This document shows, piece by piece, positions 16,555 through 27,139 of a stretch of DNA of 64,000 bases; position 1 is the stretch's first letter, and every line of letters begins with the position of its first letter. The notes under the pieces are model-generated. The model did no database searches, was not told the DNA's origin, and worked only from the letters and a program-made list of their open reading frames with translations. A program made the translations under genes and the position numbers. Source of the stretch: Bradyrhizobium tropiciagri (GTDB lineage Bacteria > Pseudomonadota > Alphaproteobacteria > Rhizobiales > Xanthobacteraceae); the NCBI RefSeq assembly GCF_018130505.1, contig NZ_JAFCKH010000005.1, positions 124,001-188,000 on the forward strand, given 5' to 3'.

Positions 16555-17235
16555 ATGAACATCGATCTCGTCATTTTCGATTGCGACGGCGTGCTCGTCG
16601 ACAGCGAGGTGATCTCCTGTCGCGCGCATGCCGAGACGTTGACGCGTCATGGCTTTCCGATCACGCCTGATGGCGTGCTGAAGCGTTTCCTCGGAGTCTC
16701 CGACCGCGAGGCGCGGCAGATCGTCGAGACCGAACTCGGCCGCGCGTTGCCCGATGGCTTCGAGGCCGAGGTCAAGCAGGCGACGCTCAGCTTCTACGCC
16801 GACGATCTCAACGCCATCGCGCATGTCGGCGATGCCATCGCCGCACTCGACATCCCGACGTGCGTGGCCTCGAGCGGCACGCCGGAGAAAATCCGCCACG
16901 GCCTCGTCTGCGCCGGGCTCTACGACCAGCTCGCGCCGCATATCTTCTCCGCCGTGCAGGTCAAGCGCGGCAAGCCGGCGCCCGACCTGTTCCTGTTCGC
17001 CGCCGAGCAGATGGGAGCCAACCCTGCGCGCTGCGTCGTGATCGAGGACAGCGTGCCCGGCGTCAGCGGCGCCCGCGCCGCCGGCATGACGGTGCTGGGC
17101 TTCTTTGGCGGCAGCCATTGTACGGCGGAACACGAGGATATGTTGCGGAAGGCGGGGGCGGCGGTGACGTTTGCCGACATGCGCGAGTTGCCGGGGTTGA
17201 TTGCCGGGATCGGGGCCAAGACGCCCGTCATGTGA
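16555..17235 (+). CDS. HAD-superfamily phosphatase (subfamily IA)
   Basis: A 226-residue phosphohydrolase of the PGMB/phosphoglycolate-phosphatase branch. Motif I is VIFDCDGVLVDSE (nucleophile Asp in DCDGV), motif II is CVASSGTP, motif III lysine lies in VKRGKPAPDLF, and motif IV is VVIEDSVPGVSGARAAGM. A helical cap sits between motifs I and II. Substrates are probably a sugar phosphate such as fructose- or mannitol-1-phosphate, or phosphoglycolate; the sequence does not decide. The gene starts right after repeat F and ends in repeat B. Confidence 0.88.
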   Translation: MNIDLVIFDCDGVLVDSEVISCRAHAETLTRHGFPITPDGVLKRFLGVSDREARQIVETELGRALPDGFEAEVKQATLSFYADDLNAIAHVGDAIAALDIPTCVASSGTPEKIRHGLVCAGLYDQLAPHIFSAVQVKRGKPAPDLFLFAAEQMGANPARCVVIEDSVPGVSGARAAGMTVLGFFGGSHCTAEHEDMLRKAGAAVTFADMRELPGLIAGIGAKTPVM

Positions 17236-17241
17236 TCCACT

Positions 17242-17345
17242 GTCATTCCGGGGCGCGACCGCAGGGAGCGAACCCGGAATCTCGAGATTCCCCGGTGCGC
17301 AATTGCGCACCTGAGGTCTGGTCCTTCGGACCATCCCGGAATGAC
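17242..17345. repeat. Palindromic intergenic repeat, family B (copy 2)
   Basis: GTCATTCCGGGGCGCGACCG opens and CCCGGAATGACGGGG closes this copy, with inner CCCGGAATCTCGAGATTCC and GGTGCGCAATTGCGCACC dyads. Located between the HAD gene and miaB. Confidence 0.8.
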
Positions 17346-17447
17346 GGGGTGAGAGGGGTGCCAGACCGCTGGATTTTCGCCCCTTTTGGCTATATCTGAG
17401 CCCCGCGCCCCATATGGCGCCGTTTCCATTCCACGACTTTGGGTTCC

Positions 17448-18848
<1,401 letters not shown>

Positions 18849-18853
18849 AATCC

Positions 18854-19903
18854 TTGCCAAAAAGCGCATCGGATTCGTCTTCGCTCGCTCCCAGCCGCAA
18901 ACTCGACATGCAAACTCCGCCTGAGACCCAGGTCGTCATCGATTTCGACGACAACCGCGCCGCATCCGCGCTGGTCGGCCCCTACGGGCAGAACCTCGCG
19001 CTGATCGAGCGGCGGCTCGGCGTCGTGGTCGATTCCCGCGGCAATCACGTCACCGTCGCGGGCTCACGCGACGGCTGCGATGCAGCGCGCCGCGTGCTCG
19101 AGACGCTGTACGCCCAGGCAGTCCAGGGCCACGACCTCGATCAGGGCGAAGTCGAAGGCGCGATCCGCGCCGTGATCGCGCAGGGCTCGCTGTTCGAGTT
19201 CGACAACAAGACCGCCAAGCCGACCTTCGAGACCATTAATCTGCGCAAGCGGGCGGTGCGGGCACGCACCGCGGCGCAGGACTCCTACATCCGCGCGCTG
19301 AAGCGGCATGAGCTGGTGTTCGGAATCGGCCCGGCCGGCACCGGCAAGACCTGGCTCGCCGTCGCCCATGCCGCGCAGCTGTTCGAACGCAAGGAAGTCG
19401 ACAAGATCATCCTGACGCGTCCCGCGGTCGAGGCCGGCGAGCGCCTCGGCTTCCTGCCCGGCGACCTCAAGGAGAAAGTCGATCCGTATCTGCGCCCGAT
19501 CTATGATGCGCTGTACGACCTGATGGATGCGCGCGTCGTCGAGCGCGCGCTGCAGGGCAACGAGATCGAGATCGCGCCGCTGGCCTTCATGCGCGGCCGC
19601 ACGCTGACCAATGCCGCGATCATCCTCGACGAGGCGCAGAACACGACGTCGATGCAGATGAAGATGTTCCTGACCCGTCTCGGCGAGAATAGCCGGATGA
19701 TCGTCACCGGCGATCCCTCGCAGGTCGATTTGCCGCACGGCCAGGCCTCCGGGCTTGCCGAAGCGGTGAAGCTGCTCGACGGCGTCGAGGGCATCGCCCA
19801 GGTGCACTTCAAGGCGGAGGACGTCATCCGCCATGAACTGGTGGCGCGCATCGTGGCCGCCTATGAGGGATTGCCGCAGCGCCCGGCAAAGGCCAGACCT
19901 TGA
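18854..19903 (+). CDS. PhoH-like ATPase (PhoL/YbeZ type)
   Basis: A 349-residue P-loop ATPase always found beside ybeY. An N-terminal KH-like segment (residues 20-90) precedes the ATPase core with Walker A GPAGTGKT and Walker B AAIILDEAQNTT. It probably works with YbeY in rRNA processing and RNA quality control. The start is taken as TTG 18854, with GGAG 10 nt upstream inside the miaB end; ATG at 18908 is an alternative but has no ribosome site. Five nt separate it from miaB. Confidence 0.9.
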   Translation: MPKSASDSSSLAPSRKLDMQTPPETQVVIDFDDNRAASALVGPYGQNLALIERRLGVVVDSRGNHVTVAGSRDGCDAARRVLETLYAQAVQGHDLDQGEVEGAIRAVIAQGSLFEFDNKTAKPTFETINLRKRAVRARTAAQDSYIRALKRHELVFGIGPAGTGKTWLAVAHAAQLFERKEVDKIILTRPAVEAGERLGFLPGDLKEKVDPYLRPIYDALYDLMDARVVERALQGNEIEIAPLAFMRGRTLTNAAIILDEAQNTTSMQMKMFLTRLGENSRMIVTGDPSQVDLPHGQASGLAEAVKLLDGVEGIAQVHFKAEDVIRHELVARIVAAYEGLPQRPAKARP

Positions 19904-19968
19904 GACCAATAGCTTCGGCCGCGAGCCCGCATGCTGCGGGTTCCGGCCATAACCCAGATTTTGAAACC

Positions 19969-20466
19969 GTGTCCGCTTTTCCTGCAACCGAGGTCCTCGT
20001 CACCGCCACGTGCTGGCAGGCCGAGCCTAACGCCGACGCGGTGATCCATCGCGCCATCGAGGCAGCGGCTGAGGTCGCCGATGCCGATGTCGGCGACGCC
20101 GAACTCGCGATCATGCTGACCGACGATGCCGGCATCCGCACCCTGAACGCCAATTGGCGCAACATCGACAAGCCGACCAATGTGCTGTCGTTCCCGGCGC
20201 TGCAGCCGACCGGCGACGGCAGCGACGACGATGCCCCGCGCATGCTCGGCGACATCGCGATCGCCTATGAAACGACGCGGCGGGAGGCCGACGAGGAAGC
20301 CAAGCCGTTCGACCATCATTTGAGCCATCTCGCCGTGCACGGCTTCCTGCACCTGATCGGCTACGACCACGAGAACGACGCGGATGCCGAGGACATGGAG
20401 AGCCTCGAGCGAAAGATCCTCGAGACGCTCGGCATCCCCGACCCCTATGCGGATCGGATCGACTGA
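19969..20466 (+). CDS. ybeY: Endoribonuclease YbeY
   Basis: A 165-residue metal-dependent single-strand RNase for 16S rRNA 3'-end maturation and ribosome quality control. The zinc-binding motif HGFLHLIGYDH (three histidines) and the conserved WRNIDKPTNVLSFP are intact. The GTG at 19969 is preferred because it gives the family N-terminus (SAFPATEVLVTATCW); the longer frame from TTG 19900 overlaps the phoH stop by 4 nt and would add 23 unlikely residues, but coupling through that start cannot be excluded. corC follows after a single base. Confidence 0.92.
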   Translation: MSAFPATEVLVTATCWQAEPNADAVIHRAIEAAAEVADADVGDAELAIMLTDDAGIRTLNANWRNIDKPTNVLSFPALQPTGDGSDDDAPRMLGDIAIAYETTRREADEEAKPFDHHLSHLAVHGFLHLIGYDHENDADAEDMESLERKILETLGIPDPYADRID

Positions 20467-20467
20467 C

Positions 20468-21625
20468 ATGCCGGATTCCGAACCAACCCATGACAATCCG
20501 CGCAACGTGAGCAACCTGCCTGCCGTGGTGCATGAGGGCGAGGTGCAGCGCGCCCCCGCCGAAGGCTGGCTGGTGCGCGCGATCCGCACGCTGTTCGGCT
20601 GGAAGGCCGGCTCGGTGCGCGACGATCTGCAGGTGGTGCTGGATGCCTCGACGCCCGACGACGTCGGCTTCTCGGCGATCGAGCGCACCATGCTGCGCAA
20701 CATCCTGTCGCTCAACGAGCGGCGGATCGCCGACGTCATGGTGCACCGCGCCGACATCGTCGCGGTCAAGCGTGACATCCCGCTCGGCGAGTTGATGAGC
20801 CTGTTCGAGAGCGCGGCGCATTCGCGTCTCGTGGTCTATAACGAGACCCTCGATGACCCTGAAGGCATGGTGCACATCCGCGACCTGCTCGCCTTCATGA
20901 CCGCGCGGGCGCGCGTCACCGAGGCGACCAAGACGCGGCGCAAGAAGCCGTTCCCGGCCGGGCTCGACCTGCGCACGGTCGATCTCGCGCTACCGCTGTC
21001 GGAAGCCAACATCATCCGCAAGCTGCTCTACATCCCGCCGTCGATGCGCGCGATCGACCTGCTGGCGCAGATGCAGGCCTCGCGCATCCATCTCGCGCTG
21101 GTGGTCGACGAATATGGCGGTACCGATGGGCTCGTCTCGATCGAGGACATCGTCGAGCAGATCGTCGGCGAGATCGACGACGAGCATGATTCCGACGAGC
21201 CGCCGGCGATCGTCCGCCAGGCCGACAACTCCTTCATCGCCGATGCGCGCGCCAGCCTCGACGACGTGCGCTCGGTGATCGGCGAGGATTTCGTGACCGG
21301 CGAGGCCGGCGAGGAAGTCGAGACGCTGGGCGGCTATCTGGTGTCGTTCGTCGGCCGCCTGCCGGTGCGCGGCGAGGTGATCTCGGGCCCGGGTAATTTC
21401 GAGGTCGAGGTGCTCGACGCCGATCCAAGGCGGGTGAAGCGCTTGAGGATCTCGACCCGCAAGGAACGGCCGCCGGCGCGCAAGGAGCGCGAGCGGCGCC
21501 GCGAGCAGACGCCGGACGCCGGAACGCCGCAGGCCAATGACAACACGCCGCCGGCCTCCGGCGACGGAGCCGGGGCATCCGGAGACGGAGCCGGGGCATC
21601 CGGAGACGGAGCCGGCCCGCAGTGA
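20468..21625 (+). CDS. CorC/HlyC-type CBS-domain protein
   Basis: A 385-residue protein of the CorC/TlyC family without the membrane DUF21 part. A CBS-domain pair (RRIADVMVHRADIVAVKRD ... SRLVVYNETLDDPEGMVHIRD, then IPPSMRAIDLLAQMQASRIHLALVVDEYGGTDGLVSIEDIVEQIVGEI) is followed by the CorC_HlyC transporter-associated domain. It is linked to magnesium/cobalt efflux in enterobacteria; the adjacency to ybeY and lnt is ancient. The C-terminal 70 residues are charged and low-complexity and end in three GDGAGAS-type heptads encoded by a 21-nt tandem repeat. The start at 20468 is one base after the ybeY stop; lnt overlaps its stop by 4 nt. Confidence 0.9.
   Translation: MPDSEPTHDNPRNVSNLPAVVHEGEVQRAPAEGWLVRAIRTLFGWKAGSVRDDLQVVLDASTPDDVGFSAIERTMLRNILSLNERRIADVMVHRADIVAVKRDIPLGELMSLFESAAHSRLVVYNETLDDPEGMVHIRDLLAFMTARARVTEATKTRRKKPFPAGLDLRTVDLALPLSEANIIRKLLYIPPSMRAIDLLAQMQASRIHLALVVDEYGGTDGLVSIEDIVEQIVGEIDDEHDSDEPPAIVRQADNSFIADARASLDDVRSVIGEDFVTGEAGEEVETLGGYLVSFVGRLPVRGEVISGPGNFEVEVLDADPRRVKRLRISTRKERPPARKERERRREQTPDAGTPQANDNTPPASGDGAGASGDGAGASGDGAGPQ
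21558..21620 (+). repeat. 21-nt tandem repeat in the 3' end of corC (3 units)
   Basis: Three 21-nt units (21558-21578, 21579-21599, 21600-21620) encode the SGDGAGA repeats at the protein's C-terminus. The first two are identical apart from one base, the third diverges in its last six bases. Confidence 0.85.
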
Positions 21626-23235
21626 GGCTGCCCGACAAACTCCGCGCCGCGGCGCTTGCGATCATCCTGACCTGGGGATGGAAGCGCGCCATGCTGGCGC
21701 TTGTCGCCGGCGCGCTGTCGGCGCTGGCGATGGCGCCGTTCAACGCCTGGCCGGTGCTGTTCCTGACCTTCCCCATCGCGGTCTGGCTGATCGACGGCGC
21801 GGCCGCCGGACGCGCGCGCGGCGTGCCCGCGGCGGCGCTGTCCGGCTTCTGGTTCGGCCTCGGCTATTTCGTGCCGGGACTGTACTGGATCGGCTACGCC
21901 TTCTTCGTCGATGCGCAGACCTTCGCCTGGCTGACGCCGTTCGCGGTGCTCGGCCTGCCGGCCTATCTGGCGCTGTTCACTGCCTTCGGCTTCGCGCTGG
22001 CGCGCCTGATCTGGCCGCGCGATGCTTCGCGCGTGCTCGCGCTCGCGGTCAGCCTGACGATTTCGGAATGGCTGCGCGGCCATGTCCTGACCGGCTTTCC
22101 CTGGAATGCGTTCGGCTACGCGCTGAGCGAACCGCTGGCGCTGGCACAAACTGCATCATTGGTCGGGCTGTGGGGCATGACGTTCCTCGCGGTCGCGATC
22201 TTCGCCAGCCCGGCCGTGCTGATCGACGGTTTTTCGCGCGGCCGCAGGCCATGGCTTGCAACGGTGACCGCGGTGGCGGTTCTGGCAGCAATGCTCGTGT
22301 TCGGCGCGGTGCGGCTGTCGCTGCAGCCGACCCAGATGGTCGCCGGCGTCAAGCTGCGCATCATGCAGCCCGACCTGCAGCAGGACGCCAAATTCAATTA
22401 CGCCGCCAAGGCCGCGGTGATGCAAAAATATCTCACTCTGTCGGATCGTGCGTCGGGGCCGCACTCCACCGGCGTGAGCGACGCCAACATCCTGATCTGG
22501 CCGGAATCCGCGTTTCCATTCTTCCTGACCCGCGAAGCCGACGCGATGGCACAGATCGCCGATCTGCTGCCGCGGGGAACCGTGCTGATCACCGGCTCGG
22601 TGCGTGCGCCCGATGTGCCGGCCGGCGTCCGCGTCACGCGCGCCTACAATTCGATCTATGTGATCGACCATGACGGCAGCGTGCTGTCGATCTACGACAA
22701 GCTGCATCTGGTGCCGTTCGGCGAATATCTCCCGTTCCAGGAGTGGATGGAGAAGCTCGGCTTCATGCAGCTCACCAAGGTGGTGGGTGGATTCATTCCA
22801 GGTACGGTGCGCAAGCCGCTCGACGTGCCGAACGCCCCGCGCGCGCTGCCGCTGATCTGCTATGAGGCGATCTTTCCCGCCAATGTCGTCGAGCGCGACG
22901 ACCGTCCCGGCTGGATCATCAATGTGACCAATGACGGCTGGTTCGGTATCTCGACCGGACCCTACCAGCATCTGCAGCAGGCCCGGATGCGCTCCATCGA
23001 AGAGGGACTGCCGATGGTGCGTGCCGCGAATACGGGCATTTCCGCCGTGATCGATCCGCTGGGACGAACTGTCGCGCAACTCGGGCTCGGCATCGAAGGC
23101 GTGCTCGACGCCGGCCTGCCGGCGGCCATCGCGCCGACGATCTATGCGCGTATTGGGAACATCCCCGCCGCTGTAATTGTATTTGTTGCCTTCGCAATCG
23201 TGCTGTGGCGGCGTTTTGCCAGGCGAAAAACCTGA
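21622..23235 (+). CDS. lnt: Apolipoprotein N-acyltransferase
   Basis: A 537-residue inner-membrane enzyme that N-acylates the lipoprotein N-terminal cysteine. About six hydrophobic segments precede a nitrilase-like domain and one follows. The catalytic Glu is in WPESAFPF, the Lys in YDKLHLVPFGEYLPF and the Cys in LICYEAIFP, all intact, with WFGISTGPYQHLQQARMRS as the substrate-entry loop. The GTG at 21622 overlaps the corC stop (GTGA), indicating translational coupling. It ends the miaB operon. Confidence 0.95.
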   Translation: MRLPDKLRAAALAIILTWGWKRAMLALVAGALSALAMAPFNAWPVLFLTFPIAVWLIDGAAAGRARGVPAAALSGFWFGLGYFVPGLYWIGYAFFVDAQTFAWLTPFAVLGLPAYLALFTAFGFALARLIWPRDASRVLALAVSLTISEWLRGHVLTGFPWNAFGYALSEPLALAQTASLVGLWGMTFLAVAIFASPAVLIDGFSRGRRPWLATVTAVAVLAAMLVFGAVRLSLQPTQMVAGVKLRIMQPDLQQDAKFNYAAKAAVMQKYLTLSDRASGPHSTGVSDANILIWPESAFPFFLTREADAMAQIADLLPRGTVLITGSVRAPDVPAGVRVTRAYNSIYVIDHDGSVLSIYDKLHLVPFGEYLPFQEWMEKLGFMQLTKVVGGFIPGTVRKPLDVPNAPRALPLICYEAIFPANVVERDDRPGWIINVTNDGWFGISTGPYQHLQQARMRSIEEGLPMVRAANTGISAVIDPLGRTVAQLGLGIEGVLDAGLPAAIAPTIYARIGNIPAAVIVFVAFAIVLWRRFARRKT

Positions 23236-23497
23236 GCCCTGCATATCGCCGGTTGTCGCCGAACCCGAAAAATCGTCGAAATCCGTCTCGGTGTGATTCC
23301 ACCTGTTGACAGATTGACCGTGCACTTCGCATGGTACGGACCTGAGCGAAATCACAAGTCCAGTCAGCCCCTTTGCGAAAATTGTCCGCATTTCGTCCCA
23401 ATCCTCCCCGCAGGATTTGACGCTACCGGCGCCTGAGGCATAGTCGGTTTCCAACCAGCCTCGCCCACCGGCGCTCGATCCCTTAGGAGAGTTGGAA

Positions 23498-23914
23498 ATG
23501 TCCACCAAAGCGCCCAACCCTGTTGACAAATATGTCGGCAGCCGCGTCCGCATGCGACGCATCATGCTGGGCATGAGTCAGGAAAAACTGGGCGAGGCGC
23601 TGGGCCTGACGTTCCAGCAGGTGCAGAAATACGAGAAGGGGACCAACCGGGTCGGCGCCAGCCGGCTGCAGCAGATCTCCGAGATCCTGCAGGTGCCGGT
23701 CTCCTTCCTGTTCGACGGCGGGCCGAGCAGCGCCAAGACCGGCGACGGCTTCGGCGAGGGCGCCTCGCCGACCTATGTCGCGGATTTTCTCGCCACCGCC
23801 GAGGGCCTTGCGCTGACCCGCGCCTTCACCCGCATCAACGACGCCAAGCTTCGCCGCAGCATCGTCGAACTGGTCGAGCAGATCGCCTCGCGCGAGGCCT
23901 CCGACCAGGCCTGA
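23498..23914 (+). CDS. XRE-type helix-turn-helix regulator
   Basis: A 138-residue regulator with an N-terminal Cro/CI-type domain (RVRMRRIMLGMSQEKLGEALGLTFQQVQKYEKGTNRVGASRLQQIS) and a short helical C-terminus containing a serine/glycine linker and LVEQIASREASDQA. It belongs to the small rhizobial HTH proteins encoded after lnt, often upstream of metK. AGGAG at 23484-23488 lies 9 nt before the ATG at 23498. Its targets are unknown. The 262 nt upstream, after lnt, show TTGACA-like boxes near 23304 but no clear -10, so its promoter is not certain. Confidence 0.85.
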   Translation: MSTKAPNPVDKYVGSRVRMRRIMLGMSQEKLGEALGLTFQQVQKYEKGTNRVGASRLQQISEILQVPVSFLFDGGPSSAKTGDGFGEGASPTYVADFLATAEGLALTRAFTRINDAKLRRSIVELVEQIASREASDQA

Positions 23915-24021
23915 TCCAGCCACAAGCGTTTGAGAGATACTCAAAACTGGACTATGTGAGTCCGGCGAACGCTGGCGCGTGCGCGCAATGACAAGCGAAA
24001 TCACAGGCGGCGACAACAGAC

Positions 24022-25146
24022 ATGTCCAGTAACCCGTTTGCAGCGGCGGCGATCCTCGACGGCATCCGCCGCTGGGTCGAGATCGAGTCGCCGACCGAGC
24101 GTCCCGATCAGGTCAACAAGCTCGCCGATCTCGTCGCATCGGGTTATCGCGACCTGCCGGCCACGGTGGAGCGCATCAAGGGATGCGACGGCTGCGGCGA
24201 TCATCTGGCGGTGCGCTCCTCCTGGGGCCAGGAGGCGCCGGGCATCCTGGTGCTCAGCCATCTCGACACCGTGCATCCGATGGGATTCATCGAACGGCTG
24301 CCGTTCAAGGTCGACGGCGATATCGCGTTCGGTCCCGGCATCTACGACATGAAAGGCGGCGCCTATCTCGCCTACCACGCGTTCGGCCAGATCTGCGCCG
24401 ACGGCGCGCGATCGCCGCTCGGCATCACCCAGCTTTATGTCTCCGACGAGGAGATCGGCAGCCCGACCTCGCGGGAGCTGATCGAAGCCGAAGGACGCAA
24501 GGCGAAATATGTGCTGGTGACCGAGCCGGCGCGCGAGGGCGGCAAGATCGTCACCGGGCGCAAGGGCGTCGCGCGGTTCGACGTCGTCATCAAGGGCGTG
24601 CCGGCGCATGCGGGCACGCGGCCCGAGGACGGCCGCAGCGCGATCCGCGAGCTCGGCCATGTGATCCAGGCACTTGAGGCGATGAACGACCTCAAGCGCG
24701 GCGTCACCGTCAATGTCGGCGTCGTCCGCGGCGGCACCAAGCCGAACGTGATCGCGGAAGAGGCCACGGCGGAAGTCGACATGCGCGTGCCGACCATGGC
24801 CGACGCCGACGAACTGGTGCCGAAAATCCTCGGCCTGACGTCACGCACCGAGGGCGTCAGCGTCAAGGTCACCGGCGAACTGAATCGTCCGCCTTACGAG
24901 AAGAGCAATGCCGGCGCCGCGCTCTACGAGCACGCCAAGGAGCTTGCCGGCGAGCTCGGCTTCGAGCTGCTCGACGTCTTCACCGGCGGCGGCTCCGACG
25001 GCAATTTCACCGCGCCGCATACCGCGACGCTCGACGGCCTCGGCGTCGACGGCAAGGGCGCGCATACCCATTACGAACAGCTCTACATCTCGTCGCTCGA
25101 GCCGCGTGCGCGGCTGCTGTACCGGCTCTACCAGACGCTGCGATGA
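24022..25146 (+). CDS. M20 family metallopeptidase (carboxypeptidase G2-like)
   Basis: A 374-residue di-zinc peptidase. Metal ligands and base are all present: H and D in LSHLDTVHP and GIYDMKGG, catalytic Glu in SDEEIGSP, further Glu in VTEPAREG, and His near the end in GAHTHYEQ. The lid domain is between 180 and 290 (KGVPAHAGTRPEDGRSAI). Relatives cleave C-terminal glutamate from folate analogues, or act as succinyl-diaminopimelate-type deacylases; the substrate is not shown. It overlaps trmB by 4 nt. It takes the position where many Rhizobiales have metK. Confidence 0.9.
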   Translation: MSSNPFAAAAILDGIRRWVEIESPTERPDQVNKLADLVASGYRDLPATVERIKGCDGCGDHLAVRSSWGQEAPGILVLSHLDTVHPMGFIERLPFKVDGDIAFGPGIYDMKGGAYLAYHAFGQICADGARSPLGITQLYVSDEEIGSPTSRELIEAEGRKAKYVLVTEPAREGGKIVTGRKGVARFDVVIKGVPAHAGTRPEDGRSAIRELGHVIQALEAMNDLKRGVTVNVGVVRGGTKPNVIAEEATAEVDMRVPTMADADELVPKILGLTSRTEGVSVKVTGELNRPPYEKSNAGAALYEHAKELAGELGFELLDVFTGGGSDGNFTAPHTATLDGLGVDGKGAHTHYEQLYISSLEPRARLLYRLYQTLR

Positions 25147-25886
25147 ATTCGGCACCGCGCGACGCTGACGATCACGACGCACCCGACGACGGCGCGATGG
25201 CGCATTCGCGCGGATCGTTCTTCGGCCGGCGCAAGGGCCACAAGCTGCGCGCGCATCAGGCCGACCTGATCGGCAATCTGCTGCCGCATCTTTCGCTCGA
25301 CATCGGCGCGCCGGCGCCCGACGCGCTGACCGAATTGTTCGATGACGGCACCGAGAATATCCGGCTCGAGATCGGCTTCGGCGGCGGCGAGCATCTGATC
25401 GCGGAGGCGCGGGCGTTTCCGATGACCGGCTTCATCGGCTGCGAGCCTTACGTCAACGGCATGGCGAAGATCCTGACGCAGATCGAAGCGTTCAACATCG
25501 GCAACATCCGCCTGTTCGCAGGCGACGCCGCCGAACTGCTGGCCTGGGCGCCGCCCCGTTCGCTCGCGCGCGTCGACCTGATCCATCCGGATCCGTGGCC
25601 GAAGCGGCGGCACTGGAAGCGGCGCTTCGTGCAGGATGCGACCGTCGCCGCAATGGCGCGCATCATCAAACCGGGCGGCGAATTCCGCTTCGTCAGCGAC
25701 ATCGACGATTACTGCGCCTGGACGCTGGCGCATCTGATGCGCTCGCCGGATTTCGCCTGGCTCGCCGAACGCGCGATCGACTGGCAGCAGCCCTGGCCCG
25801 ACTACACCATGACGCGCTACGGTGCGAAGGCCGAGCGCGAAGGCCGCAAGGCGGCGTATCTGAGATTTCGACGCTTGCCGTGCTGA
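25143..25886 (+). CDS. trmB: tRNA (guanine-N7)-methyltransferase
   Basis: A 247-residue SAM-dependent enzyme that makes m7G46 in tRNA. The SAM site is LEIGFGGGEH (residues near 77-86), the conserved IGCEPYVNGM follows, and the substrate loop DLIHPDPWPKRRHWKRR is the TrmB fingerprint. The ATG at 25143 overlaps the M20 peptidase stop (ATGA). The N-terminal 50 residues (DADDHDAPDDGAMAHSRGSFFGRRKGHKLR) are acidic then basic and may contact tRNA. Confidence 0.95.
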   Translation: MNSAPRDADDHDAPDDGAMAHSRGSFFGRRKGHKLRAHQADLIGNLLPHLSLDIGAPAPDALTELFDDGTENIRLEIGFGGGEHLIAEARAFPMTGFIGCEPYVNGMAKILTQIEAFNIGNIRLFAGDAAELLAWAPPRSLARVDLIHPDPWPKRRHWKRRFVQDATVAAMARIIKPGGEFRFVSDIDDYCAWTLAHLMRSPDFAWLAERAIDWQQPWPDYTMTRYGAKAEREGRKAAYLRFRRLPC

Positions 25887-25888
25887 TT

Positions 25889-25928
25889 GTCATTCCGGGG
25901 CGATGCGCTAGCATCGAACCCGGAACGA
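25889..25928. repeat. Truncated repeat, family B (copy 3)
   Basis: GTCATTCCGGGGCGATGCGC starts the element, then GCATCGAACCCGGAACGAC, a short version of the family-B hairpin, lying between convergent trmB and the DUF2336 gene. Confidence 0.65.
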
Positions 25929-25941
25929 CGCCAATCACCCC

Positions 25942-27012
25942 CTACCGCGACTTCCAGAAGTCCACGACGCGCTGTGCGGTCGACGGCATCAGGCGGACGA
26001 AATTCACCCGCGCGCCTTCGATGTCGGCCGGCGACGGGATGCGGTTGGGCCCGAGCCGCATCAGGATCAGCGCGCGCACGGTCGGCCATTCGAAGCCGAG
26101 CGTCTTGCTCGCGATCAGGATCGGATCGTAGCGGTCGCCGGAGATCAGGCGGTCGAGCGTGACGATCTTCACGGCGGTCATCGCGGCAAGCGTCGCGACG
26201 CATTCCTCGTATTTGAAAGCCTTTGCAAAGCCGAGCAGCGCGGCCTCGTTGAGCTGGCCGGCGCGATGCAGCGCCAGGATGGCACGCTGCGCCTCGACGA
26301 AATCACGCCCCGCGACCGGTGGGATCGCGCCTTCGAGCTCGCTCATCGCAAGCTTGATCTCGGACTGCCGCTCCGGCTTGACGACGTCGAACAGGCGCCG
26401 CCGGATCACGTCGAGCGTGCCCGCCAGCAGGCCTTTCAGATGATCGGGCGGCAGATCGTCGCGGCGGCCGATCTTCAGCGTCAGCACGCCGTCCTGGCCG
26501 GCGCGACGGATGATCGCGGCGAAGCCGCCGTCGGAGAATGCCGCGCCGGCATTGCCGGCCGCGCACCTGACCACATCGCGGTCGCCGCGACGGACCATGA
26601 CGTCGGTCAGCGCGGTCGAGAGCTTGGCCCGCTCCGCCATGGCGAGCAGATGACCCTGGCCCTTGGAATGGGCGATCTCGATCAGCACGGGATCGGTGAT
26701 GACGGGGGATTTGCGCAGCAGCGGGCCGGCGATCGCGATCTCGTCCTCATGGGCGAGCTGGCCCACCAGCTGCCGCGGCGCATTGGCAAGCAGCGCCAGC
26801 CGTTCGGCGAGATCGACCCGTGCCGCCAGTTCGGCATGCGGAACCAGGCTCGTCAGCACACCGTCGAACAGGTCGACATGATCGGGACGGAACCGGGCAA
26901 CCCCCTGAAAAAACAGCTCGCTGACCCGTCGCGCGGCCTCGGCGCGGCGCTTGGGGTCGCCGCGGCTAACGATATCTGCGAGTTCCGGGATCAGTGCCGG
27001 GGCCGTGGTCAT
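25942..27012 (-). CDS. DUF2336 protein
   Basis: A 356-residue cytoplasmic helical-repeat protein of the DUF2336 family, common in Alphaproteobacteria. The first half (ALIPELADIVSRGDPKRRAEAARRVSELFF) matches the family; repeated helix pairs follow to the end, with R and D at regular spacing as in HEAT-like folds. No catalytic motif is apparent. The ATG at 27012 gives the family N-terminus; the upstream ATG at 27054 would add 14 residues. It is convergent with trmB and divergent from rimP. Relatives are sometimes near signalling genes, but no function is known to me. Confidence 0.85.
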   Translation of the reverse strand: MTTAPALIPELADIVSRGDPKRRAEAARRVSELFFQGVARFRPDHVDLFDGVLTSLVPHAELAARVDLAERLALLANAPRQLVGQLAHEDEIAIAGPLLRKSPVITDPVLIEIAHSKGQGHLLAMAERAKLSTALTDVMVRRGDRDVVRCAAGNAGAAFSDGGFAAIIRRAGQDGVLTLKIGRRDDLPPDHLKGLLAGTLDVIRRRLFDVVKPERQSEIKLAMSELEGAIPPVAGRDFVEAQRAILALHRAGQLNEAALLGFAKAFKYEECVATLAAMTAVKIVTLDRLISGDRYDPILIASKTLGFEWPTVRALILMRLGPNRIPSPADIEGARVNFVRLMPSTAQRVVDFWKSR

Positions 27013-27139
27013 ACGTCCGTCCAAACCGGCGGCCTGTGCCGGTTTTCGCGGCAATCTAAGGTCCCGTTCGTAAACGGAGTGTTAGATCGTGCGCCGCCCC
27101 GGATGCGCGGCAAATCCGGCCGAACAGGGCCGGAAGGCC

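Noticed and set aside
23915-24021. A SAM-II riboswitch between the HTH gene and the next gene, as before metK in other species
   Set aside because: I looked for its pseudoknot and conserved core and found no match; the downstream gene is also not metK.
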